Shown in pieces: positions 27,326 to 36,820 of a DNA stretch of 64,000 nt. Origin of the DNA: an uncultured Polaribacter sp. (GTDB taxonomy: Bacteria > Bacteroidota > Bacteroidia > Flavobacteriales > Flavobacteriaceae); NCBI RefSeq assembly GCF_947496195.1, contig NZ_CANMBY010000001.1:1364001-1428000 (forward strand). Direction: 5' to 3'. Position numbers and translations under genes: made by a program. The notes beneath the pieces are model-generated. The model made no database searches. It had not been told where the DNA came from and was given only the letters and a program-made list of their open reading frames with translations. The number at the start of each line of letters is the position of its first letter. Within the stretch, counting starts at the first letter, position 1.

Positions 27326-28123
27326 TTATTTTATTTGGAAATGAATATGATCATCATGTCTTACTGCTTTACAACCTTGAAATCTTATTTTTGAATTAAG
27401 TAAATTTAGTCTTTTTTTTAAATGAGGTTCTATAAAAAGCTTACTAACATCTTTATTTTTTAAAATTATTTCAATAAGTTTTTTTGTTCCTTTTTCTGAA
27501 AACAGTAAATTTTTATTGATTTTACCAAAAGTTAAGTATTTTGTGAAATCATATTGCCAAAAACCTTTTTTTAAACAACTTTTAGTTTGACTTTTTTCTG
27601 TTGTTTTTGGGTTTTCAAAAACACCATAACCACTTCTTGAAGTTTTTAAATTTGTAAAACTTCCATTTTTATTTTCATAAATAAAAGATAAATCTATCTT
27701 TTTTCCATCATTATGACTTAAATGAGGTAATAAAGGGAATCCATCAAAAAAAGGAAAGTTAGCATCTAAATAAATTATCTTAATAGAAGGGAATTCTTTT
27801 TTAAACTTTTTTGAAACATCTATTAGTGTATTATTTAATTCAGGAACTACATAGTTTCTGTTACAAAGTATAGTTAAAAAGTTGTGAGATTCAATTACAT
27901 TATTATCATTAATTTTTATTCTTCCAAAATAAGTTGCTACAATTGGAACTATTAAAAAAGTTGAAATTGAATAAATTATTATGAAAGCAAAAAGTCTTTT
28001 AAATCTATAAAGTTTCTTGTTATTTTTTATTAATAATATTGAGAATAAATATACTACACCTCCAATTTGAGTTATAATTGTTAATATAATTATTAATGTT
28101 AGATGTAGAATTAATTTTATCAA
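27326..28123 (-). CDS. Membrane-anchored LAS-type (M15/M74-like) metallopeptidase, putative
   Basis: A 265-aa protein with two N-terminal transmembrane helices (about 3-32 and 43-66), then an extracytoplasmic domain. It contains SHNDGKKID (His137, Asp144), fitting the LAS HxxGxxxD zinc motif, and a C-terminal HDDHIHFQ (His259, His261), fitting the HxH motif of MepA/VanX-like peptidases. A role in trimming peptidoglycan cross-links is inferred. The start is TTG at 28123, overlapping the stop of the preceding barrel gene (TTGA); no in-frame ATG is nearby. Confidence 0.7.
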   Translation of the reverse strand: MIKLILHLTLIIILTIITQIGGVVYLFSILLIKNNKKLYRFKRLFAFIIIYSISTFLIVPIVATYFGRIKINDNNVIESHNFLTILCNRNYVVPELNNTLIDVSKKFKKEFPSIKIIYLDANFPFFDGFPLLPHLSHNDGKKIDLSFIYENKNGSFTNLKTSRSGYGVFENPKTTEKSQTKSCLKKGFWQYDFTKYLTFGKINKNLLFSEKGTKKLIEIILKNKDVSKLFIEPHLKKRLNLLNSKIRFQGCKAVRHDDHIHFQIK

Positions 28124-29886
28124 AAATCAAACTTATAAGTTAACCCTCCTAGAATTTGAAATCCTTGAACATTAAAGTTTGCAAAGCGATCATAACTATT
28201 ATTTAAAATATTATTTACTCTTAGAAATGCTGAGAATTTATCGTTAAAATGATATCCTCCATTTATATTGATATCTACAAATGCGTCTAGAGTTTGTGTA
28301 CCATTACTTATGGTTGGGTAAATACTTGTATAAACTACATCTTTTCTTGGGCCAACATAAAATATATTGGTTGATGCAAACCATTTTGTGTTTTTATATT
28401 CAGCAGTAATAGATCCTTGTGTGTTAGGTAAATTCCAAGCCTCTAATTGATTTGTAGTTGTGTAATTTTGGTATTCAAAATCAGCTTTAATAGAGATTCT
28501 TTTTGTAAACTCATATTCTAATTCTGCTAAAATTGAAGTTGTTTTAACATCATCATAAACTACATCAAAAGAGTTACCATATTCGTATCCTAATAATGTA
28601 TTTCCGTTTAAAGAAGTATTTATACCATCAGATTTTGAGTTATTTTTAATAAAAAGAGGCTTGTCTTCTTCATCTTTAATTCTTGCTGAAATATTAAAAG
28701 TTAAATCGTTATTTATAATTCCATTAAATCCTAAAAAAGCATTATATTTTTCTGAAGTTTGTGTGATTAAAAGTGTTGGGGAAACAAAAGGATTATCTTC
28801 TGTAAAGCTTCTAAATGTATTAGTTTGTAGGCCTCCTTTAGCACCTGTGTAAATATTAAATTTACCTTTTGCTAACTCTTTTTGAAGAAATACATCTGGA
28901 TAAATTAAAAAATTGTTGATTTTATTTTCAGTATCAAAAGAAGCAAAAAACTTAGTGCCTAATTTTAAAGAAAAACCACTAAATGTTGTTTTGTATTCTG
29001 GGTTTACACTTGCTGTAAATAGACTGTAATTTACTCTGTTTTGGTTTGCGTAATCTCTTTCAAAACTTCCACTTAAATATTCTAAATTAGTGTTTAGGGT
29101 TAGATTTTTTAAACTTCTACTTATAAAATCAATAGGTAAATCAAATATGGTGTTTAAATTAAAAAAGAATTCTCTACTTTTAAAATTATCTGAAAAATGA
29201 GAAGCATTTAATGTGCTTTTATCTATATACGAATCTAAAAAATCTATTTCTCCAGAGGCTTTTAAATATGTGTAAATCTGTTTTTCTTCTATACTGTTTA
29301 GCGTTGAAGTAATAAAGTTAGTATTAGATAAACCATACCAATTATAAGAGTCTAAAGCAGTTTCTACATTTATCTTCCAATCAAAATAACGTTCTTCTTT
29401 TTTGTAAAATGCATTCGCAAAAAAGTTAGAAAAATTACTATCTAATAAGGTGTTTTCAATATTGTCTAAAGAAGAATTGTATTTTGCATGAAGTCCAAAT
29501 TGATCTTCAAAACGAGTATTGCTATGCAAATATAGTTCTGCATATGGAGAGTTGTAATTACCATAACCTAATGCAAGATAATTATTATAAATACGTTCTT
29601 TAATACCTACATCTATACCTTTTACAACACCACTTTTTGGTACAAATGTAGATGCAACAGGTGCAGAAAATATAGTATATTTTAAAGGTTTCTTTTTATT
29701 TCTTTCTGATATTTGAATAGTAGGGTTTTTATTAATTTTATTTGCGTCAGCAATTTTTGGATTGTATTTACTTACAACCTCAACAACTTCTGTTTTTACT
29801 GTATCTACTTTTTTTGTAGGTGGGTTTTGTGAAAATTGTTTACAAACAAAAAATAGTGTAAATAGTACAACTAAGCCTTTTTTCAT
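28120..29886 (-). CDS. Outer-membrane TonB-receptor-like barrel protein lacking a plug
   Basis: A 588-aa protein with signal peptide, a conserved-looking N-terminal stretch (VSKYNPKIADANKINKNPTI, then KPLKYTIFSAPVASTF), and many amphipathic strands ending in FQILGGLTYKFDF, the aromatic C-terminal strand of TonB-dependent receptors. No plug domain precedes the barrel. It lies 6 bp after the large TPR gene, so the two probably act together at the outer membrane. The substrate is unknown. Confidence 0.8.
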   Translation of the reverse strand: MKKGLVVLFTLFFVCKQFSQNPPTKKVDTVKTEVVEVVSKYNPKIADANKINKNPTIQISERNKKKPLKYTIFSAPVASTFVPKSGVVKGIDVGIKERIYNNYLALGYGNYNSPYAELYLHSNTRFEDQFGLHAKYNSSLDNIENTLLDSNFSNFFANAFYKKEERYFDWKINVETALDSYNWYGLSNTNFITSTLNSIEEKQIYTYLKASGEIDFLDSYIDKSTLNASHFSDNFKSREFFFNLNTIFDLPIDFISRSLKNLTLNTNLEYLSGSFERDYANQNRVNYSLFTASVNPEYKTTFSGFSLKLGTKFFASFDTENKINNFLIYPDVFLQKELAKGKFNIYTGAKGGLQTNTFRSFTEDNPFVSPTLLITQTSEKYNAFLGFNGIINNDLTFNISARIKDEEDKPLFIKNNSKSDGINTSLNGNTLLGYEYGNSFDVVYDDVKTTSILAELEYEFTKRISIKADFEYQNYTTTNQLEAWNLPNTQGSITAEYKNTKWFASTNIFYVGPRKDVVYTSIYPTISNGTQTLDAFVDININGGYHFNDKFSAFLRVNNILNNSYDRFANFNVQGFQILGGLTYKFDF

Positions 29887-29892
29887 GATTGT

Positions 29893-32800
29893 TTAGTTTT
29901 TTGGTGTTACAGAATTATTAGTTTTGGCTTCGTTGGTTTTTATTAAGTCTAGTTCAGCTTGAGCTTCTTTTACAATATCTTTAAACTGAGGAAAGTTTTT
30001 AATTACATTTTCTAAAATAAAGGTAGCTTGATATGCATCTTTTAAATTGTAATAATTTTTACCCATCACTACATAACTTTTTACACCCCAGTATTTGTAA
30101 TTAGAGTAATCTGCAATTAATTGCTGAATTACTTTATTAGAACCTTCATAATCTTTTTCTATACTTTTAAAATATGCATTGTAGAATAATGTTTCAGCTT
30201 TTAGTTCTCCAGTAGCAATACTTTCTAAATTTTCGTAATATTCTTTTGAAGTAGAAAAATCTTCTGTAATAAAACTTATTCTAGCAATTATTTTTTTGGC
30301 ATCAAACTCTAAATCTTCACTTAGTTTTTTAGTAGATAAAACTTTTTTTGCATAATCTAAGGCTAATTTGTTTTCTTCTGTTTTAGCATAAGATTTCATT
30401 AAATTACTTTTTGCAAAAAGCAGATTTTCTGTAGCATAAGCTTCTTTTTCTAATTCTATTAAAACAGGAATTGCACTATTGTAATCTTCTTTTTCTAAGT
30501 AAATCTGAGAAGTTTTTGCTAGTGCATCTTCTCTAAATTCACTTATTCCAGCTTCTAAAACTTTATTATATTTTTTTAGAGCATCATCATATAGTTTTTC
30601 TTTAAAAAGAACATCAGCTAAATAATAAGTAGCTTTTAAACTGTTTTTACCTTTTGGAAAACTTCGTAAATATTTTTTTAAGCTTAAGATTGTTGCATTT
30701 GTTTTTCCTTCAAAATATCTTTTTTCAGCAATAGAGAAAGAAGTATTTTCTAACTCATTATCAGACACTTCAACAAAACTTAAAGTTTTAGTCCAAGCTA
30801 CATAATCGTCTAAACGATCTTCATCTACATATATATTTTTTGCGTTTCTAACTGCTTGAAGTGCGTCTGAAGAATTAGGGAATTTTGTTGCTGCTAATTT
30901 AAATTTATTTAAAGCTTGTTTGTTTTGGTTATCATTGTAATACAGCAGTCCTTGACGAACTAAAGCTTTTGATAAAAAATTACTATTTGGGTATTTATTA
31001 AACAATCTATCATAAGCTTGATGAGCTTTTGTATTATCTTTTATTTTTGTGTAAGTACTTGCTAATTGATAAAGAGCATCATCTTTTAATGAGGAAATTT
31101 GATAGTTATTAATCACTTTTTTTAATGCATCAATTTTTGCATTATCATCATTCATAAATCCATAACTCATCCCAATTTGATATTGTGCATAATCTGCTTG
31201 AGAAGCTTCGTTACTAATAACATTTTGATAAGCGTTTATAGCACTTTTATATTCTCTGTTGGCATAATAGCTATCACCTAATCTTACAAAAGCATCATAT
31301 TTAACTTCTTCTTGTATACCTGTATTTTTAGTTGCTTTATTAAATGATGCAGAAGCTTTATCATATTCTTCTAACTTAAAATAAGCATAGCCAACATTAT
31401 AATCAATTAAAGGAAATGAATTATCTTTTACTAACCTCTTTAATTGGTTAAATTTAAATAAAGCATCTTGATAGTTTTCTAATCTATACAAAGTCTCAGC
31501 TTCCCAATATTTTGCTTTGTCACTTATATTTTTAATGCCAGATGCAGTACTTTTATTAAAGTAAGGTAATGCTTCTGCTATTTTTTTTTCATTAAATAAT
31601 TGAATACCCCTGTATAAAGAAACTTCTAAAGAAAGTGCATAGTTATCTTTTGTATTCTTCTTTTTTAAATAATTTAAAGCTCCTTCATAATTTTTATCAT
31701 GAATATAAGATGAAACTACCAATTCATTAATTTCTTTGTAAGCTTTAGAGTTTGGGTAGTTCTTTAAGTAATCTTGTAAAACATCAGCAACATCTTTGTA
31801 AGGATTACCAGATTCATAACTTAATTTAGCATAATTTAAAGCTGCATCTTCTTTAATTTGAAGATTAAAATTCATTTCGCTTGCTGCTTTAAATGCATTT
31901 AAAGCTTCATTTTTTTTATCTGTATTTAAATAACATTCTGCTAAATGATAGTAGGCGTTTTGTGATACTGCATTTTTTTTATCGATAATTCTGTTAAAAA
32001 ATCTTATAGCATTTTCAAAATCATTTTGTTTGTAATAGGCATAACCAACTTGATAATAATCTGTGTTATTCCATTTACCCATTTTACCTTTATATTCAAG
32101 TAAATAAGGTATAGCTTCATCATATTTTTTTAAATTAAAATAGCTTTCACCAATAATTTTGGAAATTTCTGAAGCTTCTTTTCTTTTAGCATCTTTTAGT
32201 AATTCTTTTCCAACTTCTATACATCTGTCAAACTTACCAGCTTTAAAACTGATATCTAATAAGTAGTAAGAAATTTCAGCTTTATAAGATTCGTTATCAG
32301 CAATTTCTTTTAACGTTGACTCTGCAATGCCATAATCTTCTAATTTATAAGCAATAAAACCATAATAATAACGAGAATCATTACCATATTTAGCATCATT
32401 AATTAAAGGTAAAAATTTATCTTTTGCTAATGCTAATTTATTGGCAACTAATAAACCATAACCCATTTTAAAATTAAGTTCTTTTTGATTTTCTTTAGAT
32501 ATCAAATCCATATTTACTTTTTGATACCACTTTAAAGCATGTGCAGCTTTTTTATTTGAAAAATAATAGTTGCCTACATTAAAATAAGCTTTATTTTTTT
32601 TACTACTAGCTGGGTTTTCTTCAACAAAACGTAATACTTTTTTATCAGCATCAGTTTGATTTAGTTTTATAGCACACATAGCATCAAAATAAGATGCATC
32701 TGAATGTAATGATGTGTTTTTATCAGCATCCTGAAGCACTTTTTCGAAGGTTTTTTGTGCAGCAGCATAAGATTTATTATTGTATAATTTTAATGCACTA

Positions 32801-32913
32801 TTAAATTCAGAATTAGTATTTACATCAATATTAGATTGTTGAGCTTTTACATAAAAAGCTGACATAAAAATAATTAAAACTAATAACTTTCTTTTTATAG
32901 AAATGGGTTTCAT
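29893..32913 (-). CDS. Large secreted tetratricopeptide-repeat protein
   Basis: A 1006-aa protein with an N-terminal signal (LLVLIIFMSAFYVKAQ) followed by TPR units over almost the whole length, for example YYQVGYAYYKQNDFENAIRFF and YYHLAECYLNTDKKNEALNAF. Such an array is a protein-binding scaffold, here probably periplasmic. It heads an operon with the plug-less barrel and the LAS peptidase, which suggests an envelope complex. It starts divergently from ftsE. Confidence 0.9.
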   Translation of the reverse strand: MKPISIKRKLLVLIIFMSAFYVKAQQSNIDVNTNSEFNSALKLYNNKSYAAAQKTFEKVLQDADKNTSLHSDASYFDAMCAIKLNQTDADKKVLRFVEENPASSKKNKAYFNVGNYYFSNKKAAHALKWYQKVNMDLISKENQKELNFKMGYGLLVANKLALAKDKFLPLINDAKYGNDSRYYYGFIAYKLEDYGIAESTLKEIADNESYKAEISYYLLDISFKAGKFDRCIEVGKELLKDAKRKEASEISKIIGESYFNLKKYDEAIPYLLEYKGKMGKWNNTDYYQVGYAYYKQNDFENAIRFFNRIIDKKNAVSQNAYYHLAECYLNTDKKNEALNAFKAASEMNFNLQIKEDAALNYAKLSYESGNPYKDVADVLQDYLKNYPNSKAYKEINELVVSSYIHDKNYEGALNYLKKKNTKDNYALSLEVSLYRGIQLFNEKKIAEALPYFNKSTASGIKNISDKAKYWEAETLYRLENYQDALFKFNQLKRLVKDNSFPLIDYNVGYAYFKLEEYDKASASFNKATKNTGIQEEVKYDAFVRLGDSYYANREYKSAINAYQNVISNEASQADYAQYQIGMSYGFMNDDNAKIDALKKVINNYQISSLKDDALYQLASTYTKIKDNTKAHQAYDRLFNKYPNSNFLSKALVRQGLLYYNDNQNKQALNKFKLAATKFPNSSDALQAVRNAKNIYVDEDRLDDYVAWTKTLSFVEVSDNELENTSFSIAEKRYFEGKTNATILSLKKYLRSFPKGKNSLKATYYLADVLFKEKLYDDALKKYNKVLEAGISEFREDALAKTSQIYLEKEDYNSAIPVLIELEKEAYATENLLFAKSNLMKSYAKTEENKLALDYAKKVLSTKKLSEDLEFDAKKIIARISFITEDFSTSKEYYENLESIATGELKAETLFYNAYFKSIEKDYEGSNKVIQQLIADYSNYKYWGVKSYVVMGKNYYNLKDAYQATFILENVIKNFPQFKDIVKEAQAELDLIKTNEAKTNNSVTPKN

Positions 32914-33025
32914 ACAATTGATTTTGTGCTCATAGCTAGTAACGAAATTTTTTAGCGATTGTTGGATGTAAATAAAAAAAACTAAAAATTAGTATATCAA
33001 AATTAATAATAATCTTGTTTTATTG

Positions 33026-33055
33026 TTGAAAAATGAAACGAAAATTTTAAGTTTG
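33026..33055 (+). promoter_or_regulatory. Promoter of the ftsE transcription unit
   Basis: TTG (33026-33028), 19 bp, then TAAGTTTG (33048-33055). The -7 box overlaps a GTG at 33055, which argues against that GTG as the ftsE start and for the ATG at 33073. Confidence 0.7.
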
Positions 33056-33072
33056 TGAAAACTACTTTTTTT

Positions 33073-33759
33073 ATGGAAAATTCAGTTTTACATCTAGAGA
33101 ACGCAGATATTTATCAAAGAGATAATTTAGTTTTATCTAAAGTAAATTTAAAGATAGATACTGGAGATTTTTACTACTTGATTGGAAAAACAGGGAGTGG
33201 AAAAAGTAGTCTTATGAAAACACTTTATGGTGATTTACGTTTGCAAAGGGGTACAGGAACTATTGTTGGTTTTGATTTAAAAAAAATAAAAGAAAAAGAC
33301 ATCCCTTTTTTAAGAAGAAAAATCGGGATTGTATTTCAAGATTTTAAATTGTTAAATGATAGAAACGTTTTTGATAACTTAGAATTTGTTTTAAAAGCTA
33401 CAGGTTGGAAAAACAAAGAAGAACGTAAAGCAAAAATTAACGAAGTTTTAGAAAAAGTAGGTATGCAAAAGCAGTACTACAAAAAAACTTTTGAACTTTC
33501 TGGAGGTGAGCAACAAAGAGTCGCAATTGCAAGGGCTTTGTTAAACGATCCTGAGTTAATTTTAGCTGATGAGCCTACAGGAAATTTAGATCCGAAAACT
33601 TCTTTAGAAGTTATGCATTTACTGAATGAAATTCATAAAAGTGGGAAAACTATTTTAATGGCAACTCATGATTATCAACTTATCGTAAAATTTAAGCACA
33701 AAACAATTAAAGTTGAAGCTGGTGAGTTGTTTGAAGTTGCACAACAAGCAAAGGTATAA
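33073..33759 (+). CDS. ftsE: Cell-division ABC transporter ATP-binding protein FtsE
   Basis: Cytoplasmic ATPase that, with FtsX, controls periplasmic amidases during division. The 228-aa protein has Walker A GKTGSGKS (about 38-45), Q-loop VFQDFKLL, signature LSGGEQQRVAIARAL, Walker B LILADEPTGNLDP and switch ATHDYQL. I chose ATG 33073 rather than the in-frame GTG at 33055 because the promoter -7 box covers the latter. ftsX is not adjacent; a glycosyltransferase gene follows with a TAATG overlap. Confidence 0.9.
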   Translation: MENSVLHLENADIYQRDNLVLSKVNLKIDTGDFYYLIGKTGSGKSSLMKTLYGDLRLQRGTGTIVGFDLKKIKEKDIPFLRRKIGIVFQDFKLLNDRNVFDNLEFVLKATGWKNKEERKAKINEVLEKVGMQKQYYKKTFELSGGEQQRVAIARALLNDPELILADEPTGNLDPKTSLEVMHLLNEIHKSGKTILMATHDYQLIVKFKHKTIKVEAGELFEVAQQAKV

Positions 33760-34643
33760 TGCTTTCTGTACTTATTCCTATCTACAACTATAATGCTTTA
33801 CCATTAGTAGAGTTACTTCAAAAACAACTTATAAAAGAACAAATTACTTTTGAAATAATTTGTCTAGATGATGCTTCAAATTCTAGTCTTAATCCAATTA
33901 ATGATAAAATAAATCTGCTTGAAAATTGTAGTTTCTCAGTATTAATTGATAATTTAGGAAGAAGTGCTATTCGAAATTTACTTGCAAAAAAAGCAAAATA
34001 TAGTTGGTTACTCTTTTTAGACGGAGATGTATTACCTGTAAATAAAAACTTTATAAAAACCTATATAGACGAAACTAAAAAAAGTAGGTTTACTGTTTTT
34101 TGTGGTGGAATTAAATATGAAAGAAACCCAAAAACTAAAGGATTATTACATGTAAAACATGGCTTAAAAAATGAAGAAATATCAGCAAGGTTAAGAAATA
34201 AAAAACCTTATAAATACTTTTTTACTTCTAATTTTTTGATTGATAAAGGTATTTTTAAAACCATTAAATTTGAAGAAAAATTGACTAAATATGGTAGAGA
34301 AGATTTTTTGTTTGCACTTGCATTAAAAAATGAAAACTTTAAAATTCATCATATTTCTAATGAAATTTATCATCTTGGTTTAGAAAGTGATGAAAGCTTT
34401 GTTGCCAAAACAAAACAAGCTATGAAAAACTTATATTTTCTAAAGCAAGAAAAATTAATTTCATCTAATGAAACCATTTTATTAAAAATTTTAAAGCTTT
34501 TACAAACTATAAGAATTTCAAACTTTATTGGAAAATTGAATCCTTATTTTGAAGATAAAGCAATTAGAAAGAAATCTTTATTTTATCTTAACTGCTTAAA
34601 AGTCTCATATTTGTGCCACTTAAAAGCGAATAGTGAAATCTAG
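33759..34643 (+). CDS. Family 2 glycosyltransferase
   Basis: A 294-aa GT-A enzyme: N-terminal LSVLIPIYNY, nucleotide-binding EIICLDDASN (about 37-46), the metal-binding FLDGDVLPV (Asp-x-Asp type), and the C-terminal acceptor-site segment KYGREDFLFALAL. It has no transmembrane helices. Its ATG shares a base with the ftsE stop, and it overlaps the following oxygenase gene by 11 bp, so all three are probably translated together. The sugar is unknown. Confidence 0.88.
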   Translation: MLSVLIPIYNYNALPLVELLQKQLIKEQITFEIICLDDASNSSLNPINDKINLLENCSFSVLIDNLGRSAIRNLLAKKAKYSWLLFLDGDVLPVNKNFIKTYIDETKKSRFTVFCGGIKYERNPKTKGLLHVKHGLKNEEISARLRNKKPYKYFFTSNFLIDKGIFKTIKFEEKLTKYGREDFLFALALKNENFKIHHISNEIYHLGLESDESFVAKTKQAMKNLYFLKQEKLISSNETILLKILKLLQTIRISNFIGKLNPYFEDKAIRKKSLFYLNCLKVSYLCHLKANSEI

Positions 34644-35448
34644 AAAAGACATAGCAAATTTAATTTTCGATAGAATTAATACTAATAAAGAGGATTTAAA
34701 AAATCAATTTAAAGCCTCAAAAAAAGAGATTGGATTTTTCTTTTTAGATGATTTATTACCTAAAGAATTTGCACTTGAGATTTATAAAAAATTCCCAAGA
34801 ATAGAAGAGACTGTAAAAAGAAACAGTTATAGAGAGTTAAAGCATACAGCTTATCAAATGGATAAATATGATGCTTTATTAGAAGAAGTTATTTATGCTT
34901 TTCAAGACATTAGAATTGTAAAATTAGTAGGAGAGATATGTGAAATCGAAGAAATTTCTGCTGATGAAAAATTATATGCAGGAGGTTTGTCTTTAATGGG
35001 TAAAGAAAATTTTTTAAATCCTCATTTAGATAATTCTCATGATAAAGATAGAGATAGATGGCGAGTTTTAAATTTGTTGTATTATGTTACTCCAAATTGG
35101 GAGTTAGAAAATGGTGGAAATTTAGAGATTTGGCCAAAAGGTATTAAAGATAAACAGACAACAATTGAAAGTAAATTTAATAGATTAGTTGTTATGGCTA
35201 CTCATCAAAAATCATGGCATTCAGTTAGTAAAGTAGAAGTTGATGCTATAAGATGTTGTGTGTCTAATTATTACTTTTCTTCAACACCATTGTTAAATTC
35301 AGATACTTTTCATGTAACTACCTTTAGAGGAAGGCCTTCAGAAAAAATTAAAGATTTTGTACTACAAATTGATAACAGAATCAGGCAATCTTTAAGAGTT
35401 TTATTTAAAAAAGGAGTTAGAGAAAACCCACATCAATACAAAAAATAG
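34633..35448 (+). CDS. 2-oxoglutarate/Fe(II)-dependent oxygenase
   Basis: A 271-aa protein with the double-stranded beta-helix metal site: His and Asp in NPHLDNSHDKDRD, distal His in QKSWHSVS, and the 2-oxoglutarate arginine in DAIRCCVSNYYFS. Such enzymes hydroxylate proteins or sugars. GTG at 34633 is the only reasonable start and lies inside the end of the glycosyltransferase gene. The pairing with a glycosyltransferase hints that it may modify a glycan or a glycosylated protein. Confidence 0.85.
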   Translation: MKSRKDIANLIFDRINTNKEDLKNQFKASKKEIGFFFLDDLLPKEFALEIYKKFPRIEETVKRNSYRELKHTAYQMDKYDALLEEVIYAFQDIRIVKLVGEICEIEEISADEKLYAGGLSLMGKENFLNPHLDNSHDKDRDRWRVLNLLYYVTPNWELENGGNLEIWPKGIKDKQTTIESKFNRLVVMATHQKSWHSVSKVEVDAIRCCVSNYYFSSTPLLNSDTFHVTTFRGRPSEKIKDFVLQIDNRIRQSLRVLFKKGVRENPHQYKK

Positions 35449-36534
35449 TTAAGAAAGATTATTGAATATTGATAATAACTCTTGTTCTTGATTTTCCCAA
35501 ATTAATTCTTTTCTCGCTTTTTCTAAAACTATACTATAATCCTTTTCTGACATAGATTCAATTTGCTTAGCAATACTTTTAGGATTTCTATCCATTAAAA
35601 TCTCACCAACTTTATAATATTTTATAATTTGTTTCATTTCTGGTAAATTAGAAACTAAAATGGGTACTTCTGCTTGTATATAATCAAATATTTTATTGGG
35701 TAGTGCATATCTGTAATTTAATCCTAAGTCTTCTTCAAAGCTAATACCTAAACTAGCAAGTGGAGTTAATTTGTGAAGTTCTTTAGGTTCAATTCTTCCT
35801 AAAAATTTCACTTTTGCTTGTAAACTTTTCAATTCAACTAAATTTTGTAATTCTTTAGTTAAATCTCCAGAACCAATAATTACTAATAAATAGTTATTAA
35901 GAAACTTCATAGATTCTATCATTAATTCTAATCCTCTCCCTAGATTTATAGCTCCTTGATAAATAATAATTTTTTTACCTTGAGTATTAAAAGGAAATTT
36001 ACCTAAATCAATAGTTTTTAAATTTGGTAAATTTTTAATCGTATTAAAATTCGTGTTGTACTTTTCTTTATAATATCTAGCTATACTATCGCAAACTGTA
36101 TAGTTGTTTTTTAATTTTGGTAAAATGTTACTTTCTAAAAATGTCCAAATTTTCTTTACTAAAGGTCTTTTTACTAACTCAGGAACTTCAGGAAACAACT
36201 CATGACTATCGTAAACTAATTTTTTGTTTTGAAGCTTACTTACTAAGTAATTTGGTAATAAAGTGTCTAAGTCATTAGATAATAATATATCTTTCTTAGA
36301 AAAAAGTAACAAACAAAAAAGACGAATGTTATATTCAGCATAAAATAAAAACCCATAGTTAAAAAATAGTTTAAAGCGTTTGGTTTTATAAGCTCTATTT
36401 AAGGGCTTACTATTTTTTAAAAGTCTACCAACAAGTAAAATGTTGAATCCATTTTTAACTAAGGTGCTACATACCTTTTCAACTCTTTGGTCTGTTGATA
36501 AATCATTAGTTACAGAAACTATAATTCTTTGCAA
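35449..36534 (-). CDS. Family 4-like glycosyltransferase
   Basis: A 361-aa GT-B enzyme with N-terminal VTNDLSTDQRVEKVCSTL, YDSHELFPEVPELV, IIYQGAINLGRGLELMIESM and the C-terminal nucleotide-sugar site SLGISFEEDLGLNYRYALPN then KIFDYIQAEVPIL. The start appears to be TTG at 36534; an in-frame TAG lies just upstream and there is no ATG nearby. The last base of its stop is adjacent to the convergent oxygenase gene (ends 35448). An orphan terminator lies 27 bp upstream of the start. Confidence 0.87.
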   Translation of the reverse strand: MQRIIVSVTNDLSTDQRVEKVCSTLVKNGFNILLVGRLLKNSKPLNRAYKTKRFKLFFNYGFLFYAEYNIRLFCLLLFSKKDILLSNDLDTLLPNYLVSKLQNKKLVYDSHELFPEVPELVKRPLVKKIWTFLESNILPKLKNNYTVCDSIARYYKEKYNTNFNTIKNLPNLKTIDLGKFPFNTQGKKIIIYQGAINLGRGLELMIESMKFLNNYLLVIIGSGDLTKELQNLVELKSLQAKVKFLGRIEPKELHKLTPLASLGISFEEDLGLNYRYALPNKIFDYIQAEVPILVSNLPEMKQIIKYYKVGEILMDRNPKSIAKQIESMSEKDYSIVLEKARKELIWENQEQELLSIFNNLS

Positions 36535-36560
36535 TTTCTATCTTCTTTAAATGCAATATA

Positions 36561-36594
36561 AAAATAAAAAACCCACTCCTTAGTAAGAAGTGGG
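36561..36594 (-). terminator. Orphan minus-strand terminator upstream of the glycosyltransferase
   Basis: CCCACT (36572-36577) pairs with AGTGGG (36589-36594), with an inner CTT/AAG. On the minus strand the stem is followed by a T-rich tract (36571-36561). No annotated minus-strand gene ends here; the only sequence it could terminate is the 36595-36820 intergenic transcript. Confidence 0.75.
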
Positions 36595-36820
36595 AAAATT
36601 GCTATGAAAAAGAAAGATAAGAATGTTCTTATCTATTTATAAGAACGTATTTTATATCGAAAACTTACATGCTTGACTATATTTTACATATATTTTTGAT
36701 ATTTTTAGAATAGTAGATAAATGCTTTAATAGGTTGATAATTAAATAATTGTTAAAATTTATAATACACATCTAAAAATGTTTAATAAAAACATATATTT
36801 GTTAGACAAAATTTAACCAA
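36595..36820. other. Intergenic region with overlapping inverted repeats, possible small RNA or leader
   Basis: Two inverted repeats share a common arm: AGATAAGAA/TTCTTATCT (36615-36634) and GTTCTTAT/ATAAGAAC (36625-36646), so only one hairpin can form at a time. They lie just before the orphan terminator when read on the minus strand. No leader peptide is found there: the minus-strand ATGs are each followed at once by a stop. On the plus strand TATATTTG (36794-36801) may be the -7 box of the next gene. Confidence 0.5.

Noticed and set aside
33055..33072. GTG start for ftsE giving 234 aa
   Set aside because: The GTG overlaps the -7 box TAAGTTTG, so it cannot be in the mRNA; ATG 33073 gives the normal FtsE N-terminus.
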